A stretch of DNA of 5,715 nt. Source: Alphaproteobacteria bacterium (lineage in GTDB: Bacteria > Pseudomonadota > Alphaproteobacteria > Rhodobacterales > Rhodobacteraceae). Where the stretch lies: positions 1 through 5,715 of the forward strand of contig RFGD01000312.1 of assembly GCA_003696705.1 (NCBI GenBank). Reading direction: 5' to 3'. The translations under genes and the position numbers were made by a program. Numbering within the stretch: position 1 is the stretch's first letter; the number at the start of each line of letters is the position of its first letter. Below the pieces are notes generated by a model, which was given only the letters and a program-made list of their open reading frames with translations, was not told where the DNA came from and did not search any database. Positions 1 through 5,700 of this stretch are shown here, piece after piece.

Positions 1-777
1 CTGATGACGCAGAACATCGTCGACGACCTGACCGACACGAAGTCGAACCGGAACCAGGAGTGCATCGGCCAGGGGCTTGCCAACACCCTGACCGGCTTCA
101 TCGGAGGCATGGCCGGGTGCGCCATGATCGGTCAGTCGATGATCAACGTGAAATCTGGTGGCCGCGGGCGGCTCTCGTCCCTGACGGCCGGGGTCGTGCT
201 TCTCACCCTTGTGGTGGGGCTTGGCGACCTCGTGCGCATCATCCCGATGCCCGCGCTGGTCGCGATCATGATCATGGTGTCGATCGGCACGTTCTCGTGG
301 TCTTCGATCCGAAACCTCGCGGTGCACCCGCGTTCGTCCTCCATCGTGATGCTCGCCACGGTCGCGACCGTGGTCTATACCCACAACCTGGCGATCGGCG
401 TCGTGATCGGTGTCCTTCTGTCCGGCATCTTCTTCGCCGGCAAGATCGCACAGCTCTTCAGGGTCCGCTCCGAGATCAGCCCCGACGGACGCGTGCGGAC
501 CTATCACGTCGAGGGACAGCTGTTCTTCGGATCGGTCGAGGACTTCATGAACGCCCTGGACTTCAAGGAGGCCCCCGAGAAGGTCGTGATCGACGTCAGC
601 CGCGCGCACATCTGGGACATCAGCGCGGTTCATGCGCTCGACATGGCGATCCTGAAGTTCCGCCGGGACGGCGCCGACGTGGAAGTCGTCGGCATGAACG
701 AGGCGACCGAGACGCTGGTCGACAAGCTTGCCATCCACGACAAGCCAGGCGCCATTGACAAGCTGATGGCGCACTGA
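1..777 (+). CDS. SulP-family anion permease with C-terminal STAS domain (5'-truncated by the window)
   Basis: This is the C-terminal 258 codons of an inner-membrane SulP (SLC26-type) anion transporter. The frame is open to the first base, so the gene begins upstream; full SulP proteins are usually about 500-570 residues, so roughly half is missing. The first Met at position 4 is not a credible start, because the sequence there is already mid-permease. Counting from that Met, residues 21-50 carry the conserved SulP Gly-rich stretch (NTLTGFIGGMAG, then GQSMINVKSGGRGRLS). Hydrophobic segments follow at about 59-76, 80-97, 112-125 and 128-147. A STAS domain spans about 160-245, with strand YHVEGQLFFGSV, strand KVVIDVSRAHIWD and the DISAVHALD turn-helix. 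SulP members carry sulfate, bicarbonate or other anions; nothing here fixes the substrate. The usp gene starts 14 nt downstream, suggesting an operon. The family call is firm and the ligand unknown. Confidence 0.93.
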   Translation: MMTQNIVDDLTDTKSNRNQECIGQGLANTLTGFIGGMAGCAMIGQSMINVKSGGRGRLSSLTAGVVLLTLVVGLGDLVRIIPMPALVAIMIMVSIGTFSWSSIRNLAVHPRSSSIVMLATVATVVYTHNLAIGVVIGVLLSGIFFAGKIAQLFRVRSEISPDGRVRTYHVEGQLFFGSVEDFMNALDFKEAPEKVVIDVSRAHIWDISAVHALDMAILKFRRDGADVEVVGMNEATETLVDKLAIHDKPGAIDKLMAH

Positions 778-791
778 GGAGGGGAAAGACC

Positions 792-1646
792 ATGACGGAC
801 AAGATCATCGCGCTGGTGGATGGCTCGATCTACTCCGAGAGCGTCTGCCACCACGCCGCCTGGATCGCGCAGCGCACGCAGGCGCCGGTGGAACTCATCC
901 ATGTGCTCGGCCGTCGCGAAGCGCCCGAGAAGGTGGACCTTTCCGGTGCCATCCGGCTTGGCGCACGGACGCGGCTGATGGAGGAACTGGCCGAGCTCGA
1001 CGCGCAGCGCGCCAAGCTCATCAGCCGTCGCGGGCGCGCCATCCTCGAAGACGCGCGTGCCATCGTCGACCGCGACGGGGTGCGAGAGGTCACCACGCGC
1101 CTGCGCCACGGCGACATCGTCGAGGCCATCGCCGAAGTCGAAGGAGAGGCCCGCGTCATCGTCATCGGGAAGCGCGGCGAGGCGGCGGATTTCGCCAAGG
1201 GGCACCTGGGCTCGAACCTCGAACGGATCGTGCGCGCCGCGCACCGGCCGGTCTTCGTGGCCGCGCGCGCGTTCAAGCCGATCGAATCCGTTCTCATCGC
1301 CTATGACGGCAGCCGCGCGGCAAGGAAGGCCGTCGAGCACGTCGCGCGGAGCTCCTTCTTCAGGGATCTGCCCGTGACGATCGTGACCGTCGGGGCCGAG
1401 ACCGACGAAACGCGGAAGCGCCTGGCCGACGCGAAGGCGACGCTCGCCGCCGCCGGGATCATGGCCGAGACGCGGATCGTGCCGGGCCAGCCGGAAGTCG
1501 AGCTTGGCAAGATGGTCGACAGGGAAGGCTTCGGCATGCTGGTCATGGGCGCCTACGGCCACAGCCGCATCCGCAGCCTCGTGATCGGCTCGACGACGAC
1601 CGAGATGATGCGCTCGTGCAAGGTGCCGGTGCTTCTCTTGCGATGA
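792..1646 (+). CDS. Tandem universal stress protein (two Usp domains)
   Basis: This is a 284-residue cytoplasmic protein of the UspA superfamily built from two fused Usp domains. Domain 1 covers about residues 1-158, starting KIIALVDGS with Asp10, and domain 2 about 164-284, starting SVLIAYDGS with Asp172. Domain 2 has the exact nucleotide-binding pattern G-2x-G-9x-GS: G253, G256, G266-S267, preceded by LVMGAYGHS. Domain 1 has a similar motif (G126, G129, G140-S141), but its last spacing is 10 residues instead of 9, so it may bind ATP less well or not at all. Residues 55-90 form a long charged helix region. The ATG at 792 is supported by the purine run GAGGAGGGGA just upstream, which overlaps the sulP stop codon and suggests translational coupling. 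Usp proteins bind ATP or signal stress and energy state; a role in regulating the neighbouring transporter is only inferred. No truncation is seen. Confidence 0.93.
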   Translation: MTDKIIALVDGSIYSESVCHHAAWIAQRTQAPVELIHVLGRREAPEKVDLSGAIRLGARTRLMEELAELDAQRAKLISRRGRAILEDARAIVDRDGVREVTTRLRHGDIVEAIAEVEGEARVIVIGKRGEAADFAKGHLGSNLERIVRAAHRPVFVAARAFKPIESVLIAYDGSRAARKAVEHVARSSFFRDLPVTIVTVGAETDETRKRLADAKATLAAAGIMAETRIVPGQPEVELGKMVDREGFGMLVMGAYGHSRIRSLVIGSTTTEMMRSCKVPVLLLR

Positions 1647-1655
1647 GGATGGCAA

Positions 1656-1690
1656 GGGGCCGGCGCGACGACACGCGCCACGCCGGCCCC
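1656..1690. terminator. GC-rich hairpin between convergent genes, probable bidirectional terminator
   Basis: The sequence GGGGCCGGCG (1656-1665) is repeated exactly in inverted form as CGCCGGCCCC (1681-1690), giving a perfect 10-bp, all-GC stem around a 15-nt loop. An alternative inner pairing, GGCGCG (1662-1667) with CGCGCC (1674-1679), is also possible. It sits 9 nt after the usp stop and 16 nt after the permease stop, read on the other strand, so it fits a terminator shared by the two convergent operons. There is no T-tract on either side, so it is not a textbook intrinsic terminator. It may act with Rho or protect 3' ends. Confidence 0.6.
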
Positions 1691-1706
1691 GGAGACCCGC
1701 CCCGGC

Positions 1707-3638
1707 TCAACCCATGCCGCGCCAGGGGATCGTCTTGCGGATGAGCCAGCGCATGCCGAGGTCGAAGACAAGGCCGAGGATCCCCATGATGAGGATCGTC
1801 ACCCAGATGAGCTCGTAGTCCGACACCGTGCGGGCGATGTTCTCGATGAAGCCGATACCGGTCGTGCCCGCCAGCATCTCGGCGGCGACCAGCGTTCCCC
1901 AGCAGACCCCGACGGCAATCCGGATGCCGGTCAGGATCTCGGGCAGCGCGTTGGGGAAGATCACCGTCCACATGATCTGGCGGTCATTGGCGCCGAGCGA
2001 ATGGGCCGCGCGGATCTTGGAGAGCTGCACACCCGACGCACCGGTCCGCGCCGAAATCACCATGATGGCGAAGGCGACCATGAACAGAAGGAAGATCTTG
2101 CCGTTGTCGCCGATGCCGAAAATGGTCAGGATCAGCGGCGCCCAGGCCAGCGGCGGAACCGGTCGGTAGAGCTCGATCAGCGGATCGAAGAAGGACTTGA
2201 AGAACCGCGAGACGCCCATGAAGAGGCCCAGCGGCACACCAAGGAAGATGCCGGCCGCAAGCGCCACCAGCACCCGGAAGAGCGAATCCCAGATGTGGCC
2301 GTCCAGCATCGGGACGGACCCCAGATCGACGTCGCCCTGAGCGAAGGCCAGAAGCTTGTCCTTGAACTTCGGATTGATCGTCCCGTCGGGGCCGTGGGCG
2401 GCATATTCGCCGGGCCAGATGTCGGCAATCCAGTCCGGGATGAAGAAGGCGACGATATCGGCGACGGGCACCCAGTCCCACCACAACAGCGGGAAGCCGC
2501 GATAGCCGCCGCCGTTCTCGACATCGGGGTTGGCCAGGCGCGCGAAGGTCGCGACGACATCCGTGGGCTTCGGCAGCCAGCGCGCCGACCCCTGCTCGGT
2601 GCACTGCGTCCGGGACTTCACGATCCCCGGCCCGGGCATGAACAGCGCATCGACCACCCGCAAGCCGCCCTGGGCCGAGCGCGACGCGGCGTCGAGGTCC
2701 TGGATCGCGGAATTGACGTTGGCCAGGGCAGCAGCCGGGAAGATCAGCCCGTCGTCGAGCCGCTTGAAGATGCGTTCCACCGCCTTCACGTAGGCTTCGC
2801 GCGCATCGGCCGTCCGCTCGTCGAAGCTGCCCGCCTTGTTGGCCTCCTTGAAGGCCTTGATGCGGGCGGCAATGTCCGCCATCAGCACTTCGTTCTGGGG
2901 AACATGGTTGCGGATCTTGTTGAATTCGCCAGCGATCTCGGCCGCCGTGACCGAGACCGTGTCGAAAAGCACGCCCCGCGTCGTGACCGGCAGGATCGGG
3001 ATTTCGGGAACACCGGTGCCCCATTTGGGCTGTGCCAGCGCCTCGGGGCTGGGGGTCATGTCGCCCGTCGGTCCTGCCCGCAGGACGCCGCCCAGGTCGA
3101 TCAGCCGCGCCGAAATGCCGGCCAGCCGGTCGCGGGCCTCCTCGCTCATGTTGTCGGGGTTCGACGAATTGGCGATGAGCTTCCTGATGTCACGCACGAG
3201 AAGATCGAGATCCTCCTTCTCGGCGGCGGTGAAGGGAAGCGCGGGCAGTTCGGCCTGAAGTTCGTCAAGCTGCGCCGCGTTCCGCACCGCAAGAAGCGTC
3301 GACTTGTAGTAGCGCGCCCCGATGGGCAGCGCCGCCTTGATGGGCGAAACCGCCTCCTCGAGCTTGGCCACCTGGCACATCTCGTTGGCCGAGTTCGGGA
3401 AGTAGGCCCGCACGATCCCCCAGGAAAAGTAGCCCCAGAGGAGAACGAGCGCCGTCACCCCGGTCACGGACCAGTACCACCCGCCGCGGGTGCGGGCGGG
3501 ATCGCCGAAGACCTCGTTCTTGGCGCGAAGCCGGGACTGACGACGACCGACGACGATCGACCACACGAACGCCGCGAAGACCAGCACAAACAGGACCGCG
3601 GCAATCGTGGCGCGGTTGTCCGACAGCCATTCAAACAC
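1707..3638 (-). CDS. tauC: TauC-like ABC transporter permease with a large N-terminal/periplasmic extension
   Basis: This is the membrane subunit of a NitT/TauT-type importer. At 643 residues it is more than twice E. coli TauC (about 275). The C-terminal core (about 450-643) is plainly TauC-like: DPLIELYRPVPPLAW (485-499), FGIGDNGKI (507-515), an EAA-type coupling loop at about 542-567 (AAHSLGA, then FPNALPEI) with Ala in place of the usual Glu, and TLVAAEMLAGTTGIGF (582-597). Ahead of this are an extra membrane helix at about 11-31, an Arg-rich loop (32-54), a second helix (56-80) and a ~270-residue hydrophilic, mostly helical region. The standard permease entry motif WLPKPTDVV (354-362) follows, then a ~60-residue insertion rich in Trp and hydrophobics (381-410). 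The GTG start overlaps the ATPase gene by 8 bp, with GAGGAG 10 nt upstream of it. The family assignment is strong. The symbol denotes similarity, not a proven taurine substrate. The extension's role is unknown. Confidence 0.88.
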   Translation of the reverse strand: MFEWLSDNRATIAAVLFVLVFAAFVWSIVVGRRQSRLRAKNEVFGDPARTRGGWYWSVTGVTALVLLWGYFSWGIVRAYFPNSANEMCQVAKLEEAVSPIKAALPIGARYYKSTLLAVRNAAQLDELQAELPALPFTAAEKEDLDLLVRDIRKLIANSSNPDNMSEEARDRLAGISARLIDLGGVLRAGPTGDMTPSPEALAQPKWGTGVPEIPILPVTTRGVLFDTVSVTAAEIAGEFNKIRNHVPQNEVLMADIAARIKAFKEANKAGSFDERTADAREAYVKAVERIFKRLDDGLIFPAAALANVNSAIQDLDAASRSAQGGLRVVDALFMPGPGIVKSRTQCTEQGSARWLPKPTDVVATFARLANPDVENGGGYRGFPLLWWDWVPVADIVAFFIPDWIADIWPGEYAAHGPDGTINPKFKDKLLAFAQGDVDLGSVPMLDGHIWDSLFRVLVALAAGIFLGVPLGLFMGVSRFFKSFFDPLIELYRPVPPLAWAPLILTIFGIGDNGKIFLLFMVAFAIMVISARTGASGVQLSKIRAAHSLGANDRQIMWTVIFPNALPEILTGIRIAVGVCWGTLVAAEMLAGTTGIGFIENIARTVSDYELIWVTILIMGILGLVFDLGMRWLIRKTIPWRGMG

Positions 3639-4428
3639 GACCCATGATCTCCTCTTCCATGTCCCAGATCATCGTCAGGATCTCCTCGCGGACCTCGATG
3701 AAATAGGGGTCGTGCTTGATCTCGCGCAGCGATTCATTGACCCCGCGGTCCGCGAACGGCAGGCGGTATTCCTTGTGGATGCGCCCCGGCCGCGGCGCCA
3801 TGACGAACAGCCGTTCGCCCAGAAGCAGCGCCTCCTCGACCGAGTGGGTGATGATCATGATCGTCTTGCCGGTCTCCTTCCAGATTTCCAGCACGAGCGA
3901 CTGCATCTTTTCCCGCGTGAGCGCATCAAGCGCGCCGAGCGGTTCGTCCATCAGGATGACCTCGGGCTCGTTGATGAGACAGCGGGCCAGCGCCACACGC
4001 TGCTGCATTCCGCCGGAAAGCTGATAGGTGGGCGTGTCGCCGAAACCCTGCAGGCCGACGATGTCCAGCCACTTCTCGACAAGCCTTGCGGTTTCCTCGG
4101 GGTCCATGCCGCGCATGCGCGGCCCGTAGTCCACGTTGCGCGCGACCGACAGCCATTCGAACAGCGCGCCCTGCTGGAACACCATGCCCCGGTCAAGGCC
4201 CGGCCCCTCGATCACCTTGTCGCCAAGCCTGACCCGGCCGCTTGTCGGCGGGATGAAACCGGCGATCACGTTGAGCAGCGTCGTCTTCCCGCAGCCCGAC
4301 GGCCCCAGCACGGCAAGGATCTCGCCCTTCCCGAGCGTGAAGTTGATGTCGCGAAGCGCCTCCACCTTGGCCCCGGTCTGGGGGTTGGTGAAGGTCATGC
4401 CGAGGTTTTCACATACGAGGTCGGCCAT
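3631..4428 (-). CDS. tauB: TauB-like ABC transporter ATP-binding protein
   Basis: This 265-residue cytoplasmic ATPase drives the adjacent permease. All nucleotide-binding elements are intact: Walker A GPSGCGKTT (42-50), Q-loop Gln in VFQQGALFEW (83-92), ABC signature LSGGMQQR (137-144), Walker B VILMDEP (157-163), D-loop GALD (165-168) and the switch His195 in ITHSVEEA. The Q-loop context, RNVDYGPRMRG and the LPFADRG tail are typical of the nitrate/sulfonate/taurine (TauB/SsuB/NrtD) subfamily, and its length is normal for that group. The start is ATG at 4428. Its nearest purine-rich site, AGGGAGGG (4449-4442), lies 13 nt away, a rather long spacing. The C-terminal codons for EEEIM contain the ribosome binding site of the permease gene, and the two genes overlap by 8 bp, so their translation is probably coupled. 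No defects are seen. The substrate cannot be read from this subunit. Confidence 0.95.
   Translation of the reverse strand: MADLVCENLGMTFTNPQTGAKVEALRDINFTLGKGEILAVLGPSGCGKTTLLNVIAGFIPPTSGRVRLGDKVIEGPGLDRGMVFQQGALFEWLSVARNVDYGPRMRGMDPEETARLVEKWLDIVGLQGFGDTPTYQLSGGMQQRVALARCLINEPEVILMDEPLGALDALTREKMQSLVLEIWKETGKTIMIITHSVEEALLLGERLFVMAPRPGRIHKEYRLPFADRGVNESLREIKHDPYFIEVREEILTMIWDMEEEIMGRV
3649..3654 (-). promoter_or_regulatory. Ribosome binding site deciding the GTG start of the permease gene
   Basis: GAGGAG on the minus strand lies 10 nt before the GTG at 3638-3636 and within the last codons of the ATPase gene. No in-frame ATG lies close by with a better site. The ATG at 3660 and the ATG at 3645 belong to the ATPase reading frame. 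The arrangement implies that ribosomes finishing the ATPase restart on the permease. Confidence 0.65.
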
Positions 4429-4445
4429 GTCCGTTTCCGGTCCCT

Positions 4446-4463
4446 CCCTGACGCTCTTCAGGG
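4446..4463 (-). promoter_or_regulatory. Small hairpin overlapping the ribosome binding region of the ATPase gene
   Basis: Read on the minus strand, CCCTGA and TCAGGG form a perfect 6-bp stem with the loop AGAGCG. The 3' arm contains the first four bases of the AGGGAGGG run (4449-4442) that is the only Shine-Dalgarno-like site before the ATPase start. Folding would partly hide that site and could lower ATPase translation. This is a short stem and could be coincidental. Confidence 0.35.
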
Positions 4464-4524
4464 TATCCGTGGCATCGCGGCGCCAGCCCCCGGGCGACGG
4501 CTCGAACGCGCTTGCCGCGTGGAA

Positions 4525-4549
4525 GGAGAGGGCCCGAAAGGCCCCCTCC
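4525..4549 (-). terminator. Intercistronic hairpin downstream of the binding-protein gene
   Basis: On the minus strand GGAGGGGGCC (4549-4540) pairs with GGCCCTCTCC (4534-4525) across a 5-nt loop TTTCG: ten pairs, of which one is G-U. It lies 23 nt after the tauA-like stop codon and about 96 nt before the ATPase start. No T-run follows. In ABC operons, hairpins at this place commonly act as a 3' stabiliser of the binding-protein message or as a partial terminator, which skews expression toward the binding protein. That role is inferred from position. Confidence 0.6.
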
Positions 4550-4572
4550 GGTTCAGGCTTGCCCGTAAGGGA

Positions 4573-5550
4573 TCAGCCCGAGCAGCCCAGGAACGAGCCG
4601 TCGATGGTCTTGGCAAGCATCTCCTTGTCGGTCTGGTCGCTGAAGACCAGGCCGAGCGAGGCCGCGGCCGTCTCGGCGATCCCGCCGGGGGCGAAGTACT
4701 TGGTGCACTGTTCCTCGACGGTCGGAATGATGAAGCCCTCGATCGTCTGCTTGGCCTGCTCGAAGGTCATCCCCGAGGCGTCGGCGACGATCTTGATCTG
4801 TTCGTCCGTGCCTTCCCAGGCTTCATTCGCCTCGGCCGTGGCCTCCATGAAGGCCCGGACAAGATCGGGGTGCTCGGTGGCGAACTTCTCGGTGGTCGAG
4901 ACCACGTCGAACGAACCGATCCCGGCTTCCCTCTTCTGCTCGGACGTCATGATCGGCACCCCGACCTCGGCCGCTGTGGCGGTGTCGATGCCGCCGAAGA
5001 CGCAGGCCATGTCGACAAGGCCGTCGGCAAGCGACCGCGCGCCATCGGGCGGCGCCTGATCGACGATGGTCATCGTCGAGATGTCGATGCCGTAGTAGTC
5101 CATGTAGCGGCGGAAGGCATAGTCGGCCATGGTGTTCAGCGGCACGGCGACGGTCTTGCCCTCGAGCTCGGAAATGTTGGAGCTGTCAATCCCCAGATCC
5201 TTGCGCACGAAACAGTCGTTCGCCTCGTAGACGACGGCAATGCCGACCATCTTCAAGGGCGCGCCCTGCTGGATGGCGGTCACGAAGGGCGCCAGGCCCT
5301 GGCTGTAGGAAATGTCGATGTCGCCCGAAAGCATCGCCTCGGTCATGGCGGTGCCGGTGGTGAAGTCCGTCCAGTTCACGTCGACACCCATCGCCTTCTC
5401 GTAGTCTCCGTTGACCTTGGCGACGAGGTTCGGCGTCGGCCACTGGAGAAAGAATGCGACGTTGACCTCTTCGGCCTGGCCGATTCCCGGGGCCATTGCG
5501 GCCATTGCGCCAGCGGTCGCGAGCACCGCTTTCCTGATGGTTGAAATCAT
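4573..5550 (-). CDS. tauA: TauA-like periplasmic substrate-binding protein
   Basis: This 325-residue exported ligand receptor belongs to the NitT/TauT (SsuA/THI5-like) binding-protein superfamily. It has a classic Sec signal peptide: ISTIRK, a hydrophobic Ala-rich core and a likely signal peptidase I cut after GIGQA (residue 26). The mature protein is about 299 residues. It begins EEVNVAFFLQWPTPN, followed by WTDFTTGTAMTEAMLSGDID (60-79) and SYSQGLAPFV (81-90), the stretch that in TauA/SsuA proteins reads out the first ligand lobe. Further motifs are GKTVAVPLNTMADY (131-144) and PPDGARSLADGLVDMACVFGG (168-188). The start at 5550 is chosen because an ideal ribosome binding site precedes it and the signal peptide starts there; the same frame is open to an ATG at 5619, but this would add 23 polar residues ahead of the signal peptide. 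Four cysteines (113, 183, 282, 323) could form two disulfides. It is the first gene of the operon. Taurine or another small sulfonate is the likeliest ligand but is unproven. Confidence 0.9.
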   Translation of the reverse strand: MISTIRKAVLATAGAMAAMAPGIGQAEEVNVAFFLQWPTPNLVAKVNGDYEKAMGVDVNWTDFTTGTAMTEAMLSGDIDISYSQGLAPFVTAIQQGAPLKMVGIAVVYEANDCFVRKDLGIDSSNISELEGKTVAVPLNTMADYAFRRYMDYYGIDISTMTIVDQAPPDGARSLADGLVDMACVFGGIDTATAAEVGVPIMTSEQKREAGIGSFDVVSTTEKFATEHPDLVRAFMEATAEANEAWEGTDEQIKIVADASGMTFEQAKQTIEGFIIPTVEEQCTKYFAPGGIAETAAASLGLVFSDQTDKEMLAKTIDGSFLGCSG

Positions 5551-5556
5551 TCTTTT

Positions 5557-5563
5557 CCTCCCT
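5557..5563 (-). promoter_or_regulatory. Ribosome binding site of the binding-protein gene
   Basis: AGGGAGG on the minus strand is followed by the 6-nt spacer AAAAGA and the ATG at 5550. This near-ideal site sets the start at 5550 rather than at the upstream in-frame ATG at 5619. Confidence 0.85.
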
Positions 5564-5634
5564 GGTTGTCCGGTTTCGGACTGTTCTTGACGGCGTGCGC
5601 TCTGCTTCGCCGCACCCATTGTCAGGTATTTCGA

Positions 5635-5662
5635 TCCTTACCGCCGAATCAGGGTGCCGCAA
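5635..5662 (-). promoter_or_regulatory. Weak candidate promoter for the tauABC-like operon
   Basis: On the minus strand TTGCGG (5662-5657) and TAAGGA (5640-5635) are 16 nt apart and lie between the dyad and the gene, where a promoter is expected. The matches to the sigma-70 consensus are poor, three of six at the -35 and two of six at the -10. This would suit an activator-dependent promoter or may simply be wrong. Confidence 0.2.
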
Positions 5663-5683
5663 AGTCATTTCTCATTGTTCGAA

Positions 5684-5700
5684 AATCGTGTTTCACGATT
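5684..5700. promoter_or_regulatory. 17-bp dyad, candidate operator (ATC-N9-GAT, LysR-type box)
   Basis: AATCGTG (5684-5690) and CACGATT (5694-5700) form a perfect 7-bp inverted repeat around TTT. Its core fits both T-N11-A and ATC-N9-GAT, the classic recognition pattern of LysR-type regulators. Outside it, GTTC (5677-5680) and GAAC (5703-5706) extend the symmetry with small offsets. Its centre is 142 nt upstream of the start at 5550. If the weak promoter candidate is right, it lies near -64, the usual activator recognition site position. The sequence is seen directly; the regulator and its role are inferred. Confidence 0.5.

Noticed and set aside
630..1655. Minus-strand open frame of 341 codons opposite usp.
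   Set aside because: It is antisense to a protein with complete Usp motifs, and its composition is that of a shadow frame.
2001..3647. Open frame of 548 codons on the + strand opposite the permease gene.
   Set aside because: Its translation is Arg/His/Asp/Gly-rich low-complexity protein with no domain. It mirrors the codon bias of the strongly recognisable permease on the other strand, which is usual in GC-rich DNA.
3607..5544. Open frame of 645 codons on the + strand opposite the ATPase and binding-protein genes.
   Set aside because: It runs across two clearly real genes and their gap, has the same Arg/His/Gly-rich shadow composition, and shows no motif.
5568..5615. Two 5-bp stems in the leader as a possible riboswitch or attenuator.
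   Set aside because: The stems are short, no leader peptide or known aptamer pattern is visible, and the transcription start is unknown. Such stems arise often by chance in GC-rich DNA.
5551..5619. Upstream in-frame ATG that would lengthen the binding protein by 23 residues.
   Set aside because: The added residues are polar and would precede a complete signal peptide. The ATG at 5550 has a near-ideal ribosome binding site and the one at 5619 does not.
5640..5665. Sigma-54-like GGCAC stretch in the operon leader.
   Set aside because: The GG element is present, but no GC falls at the required spacing and there is no TTGC-type -12 element.
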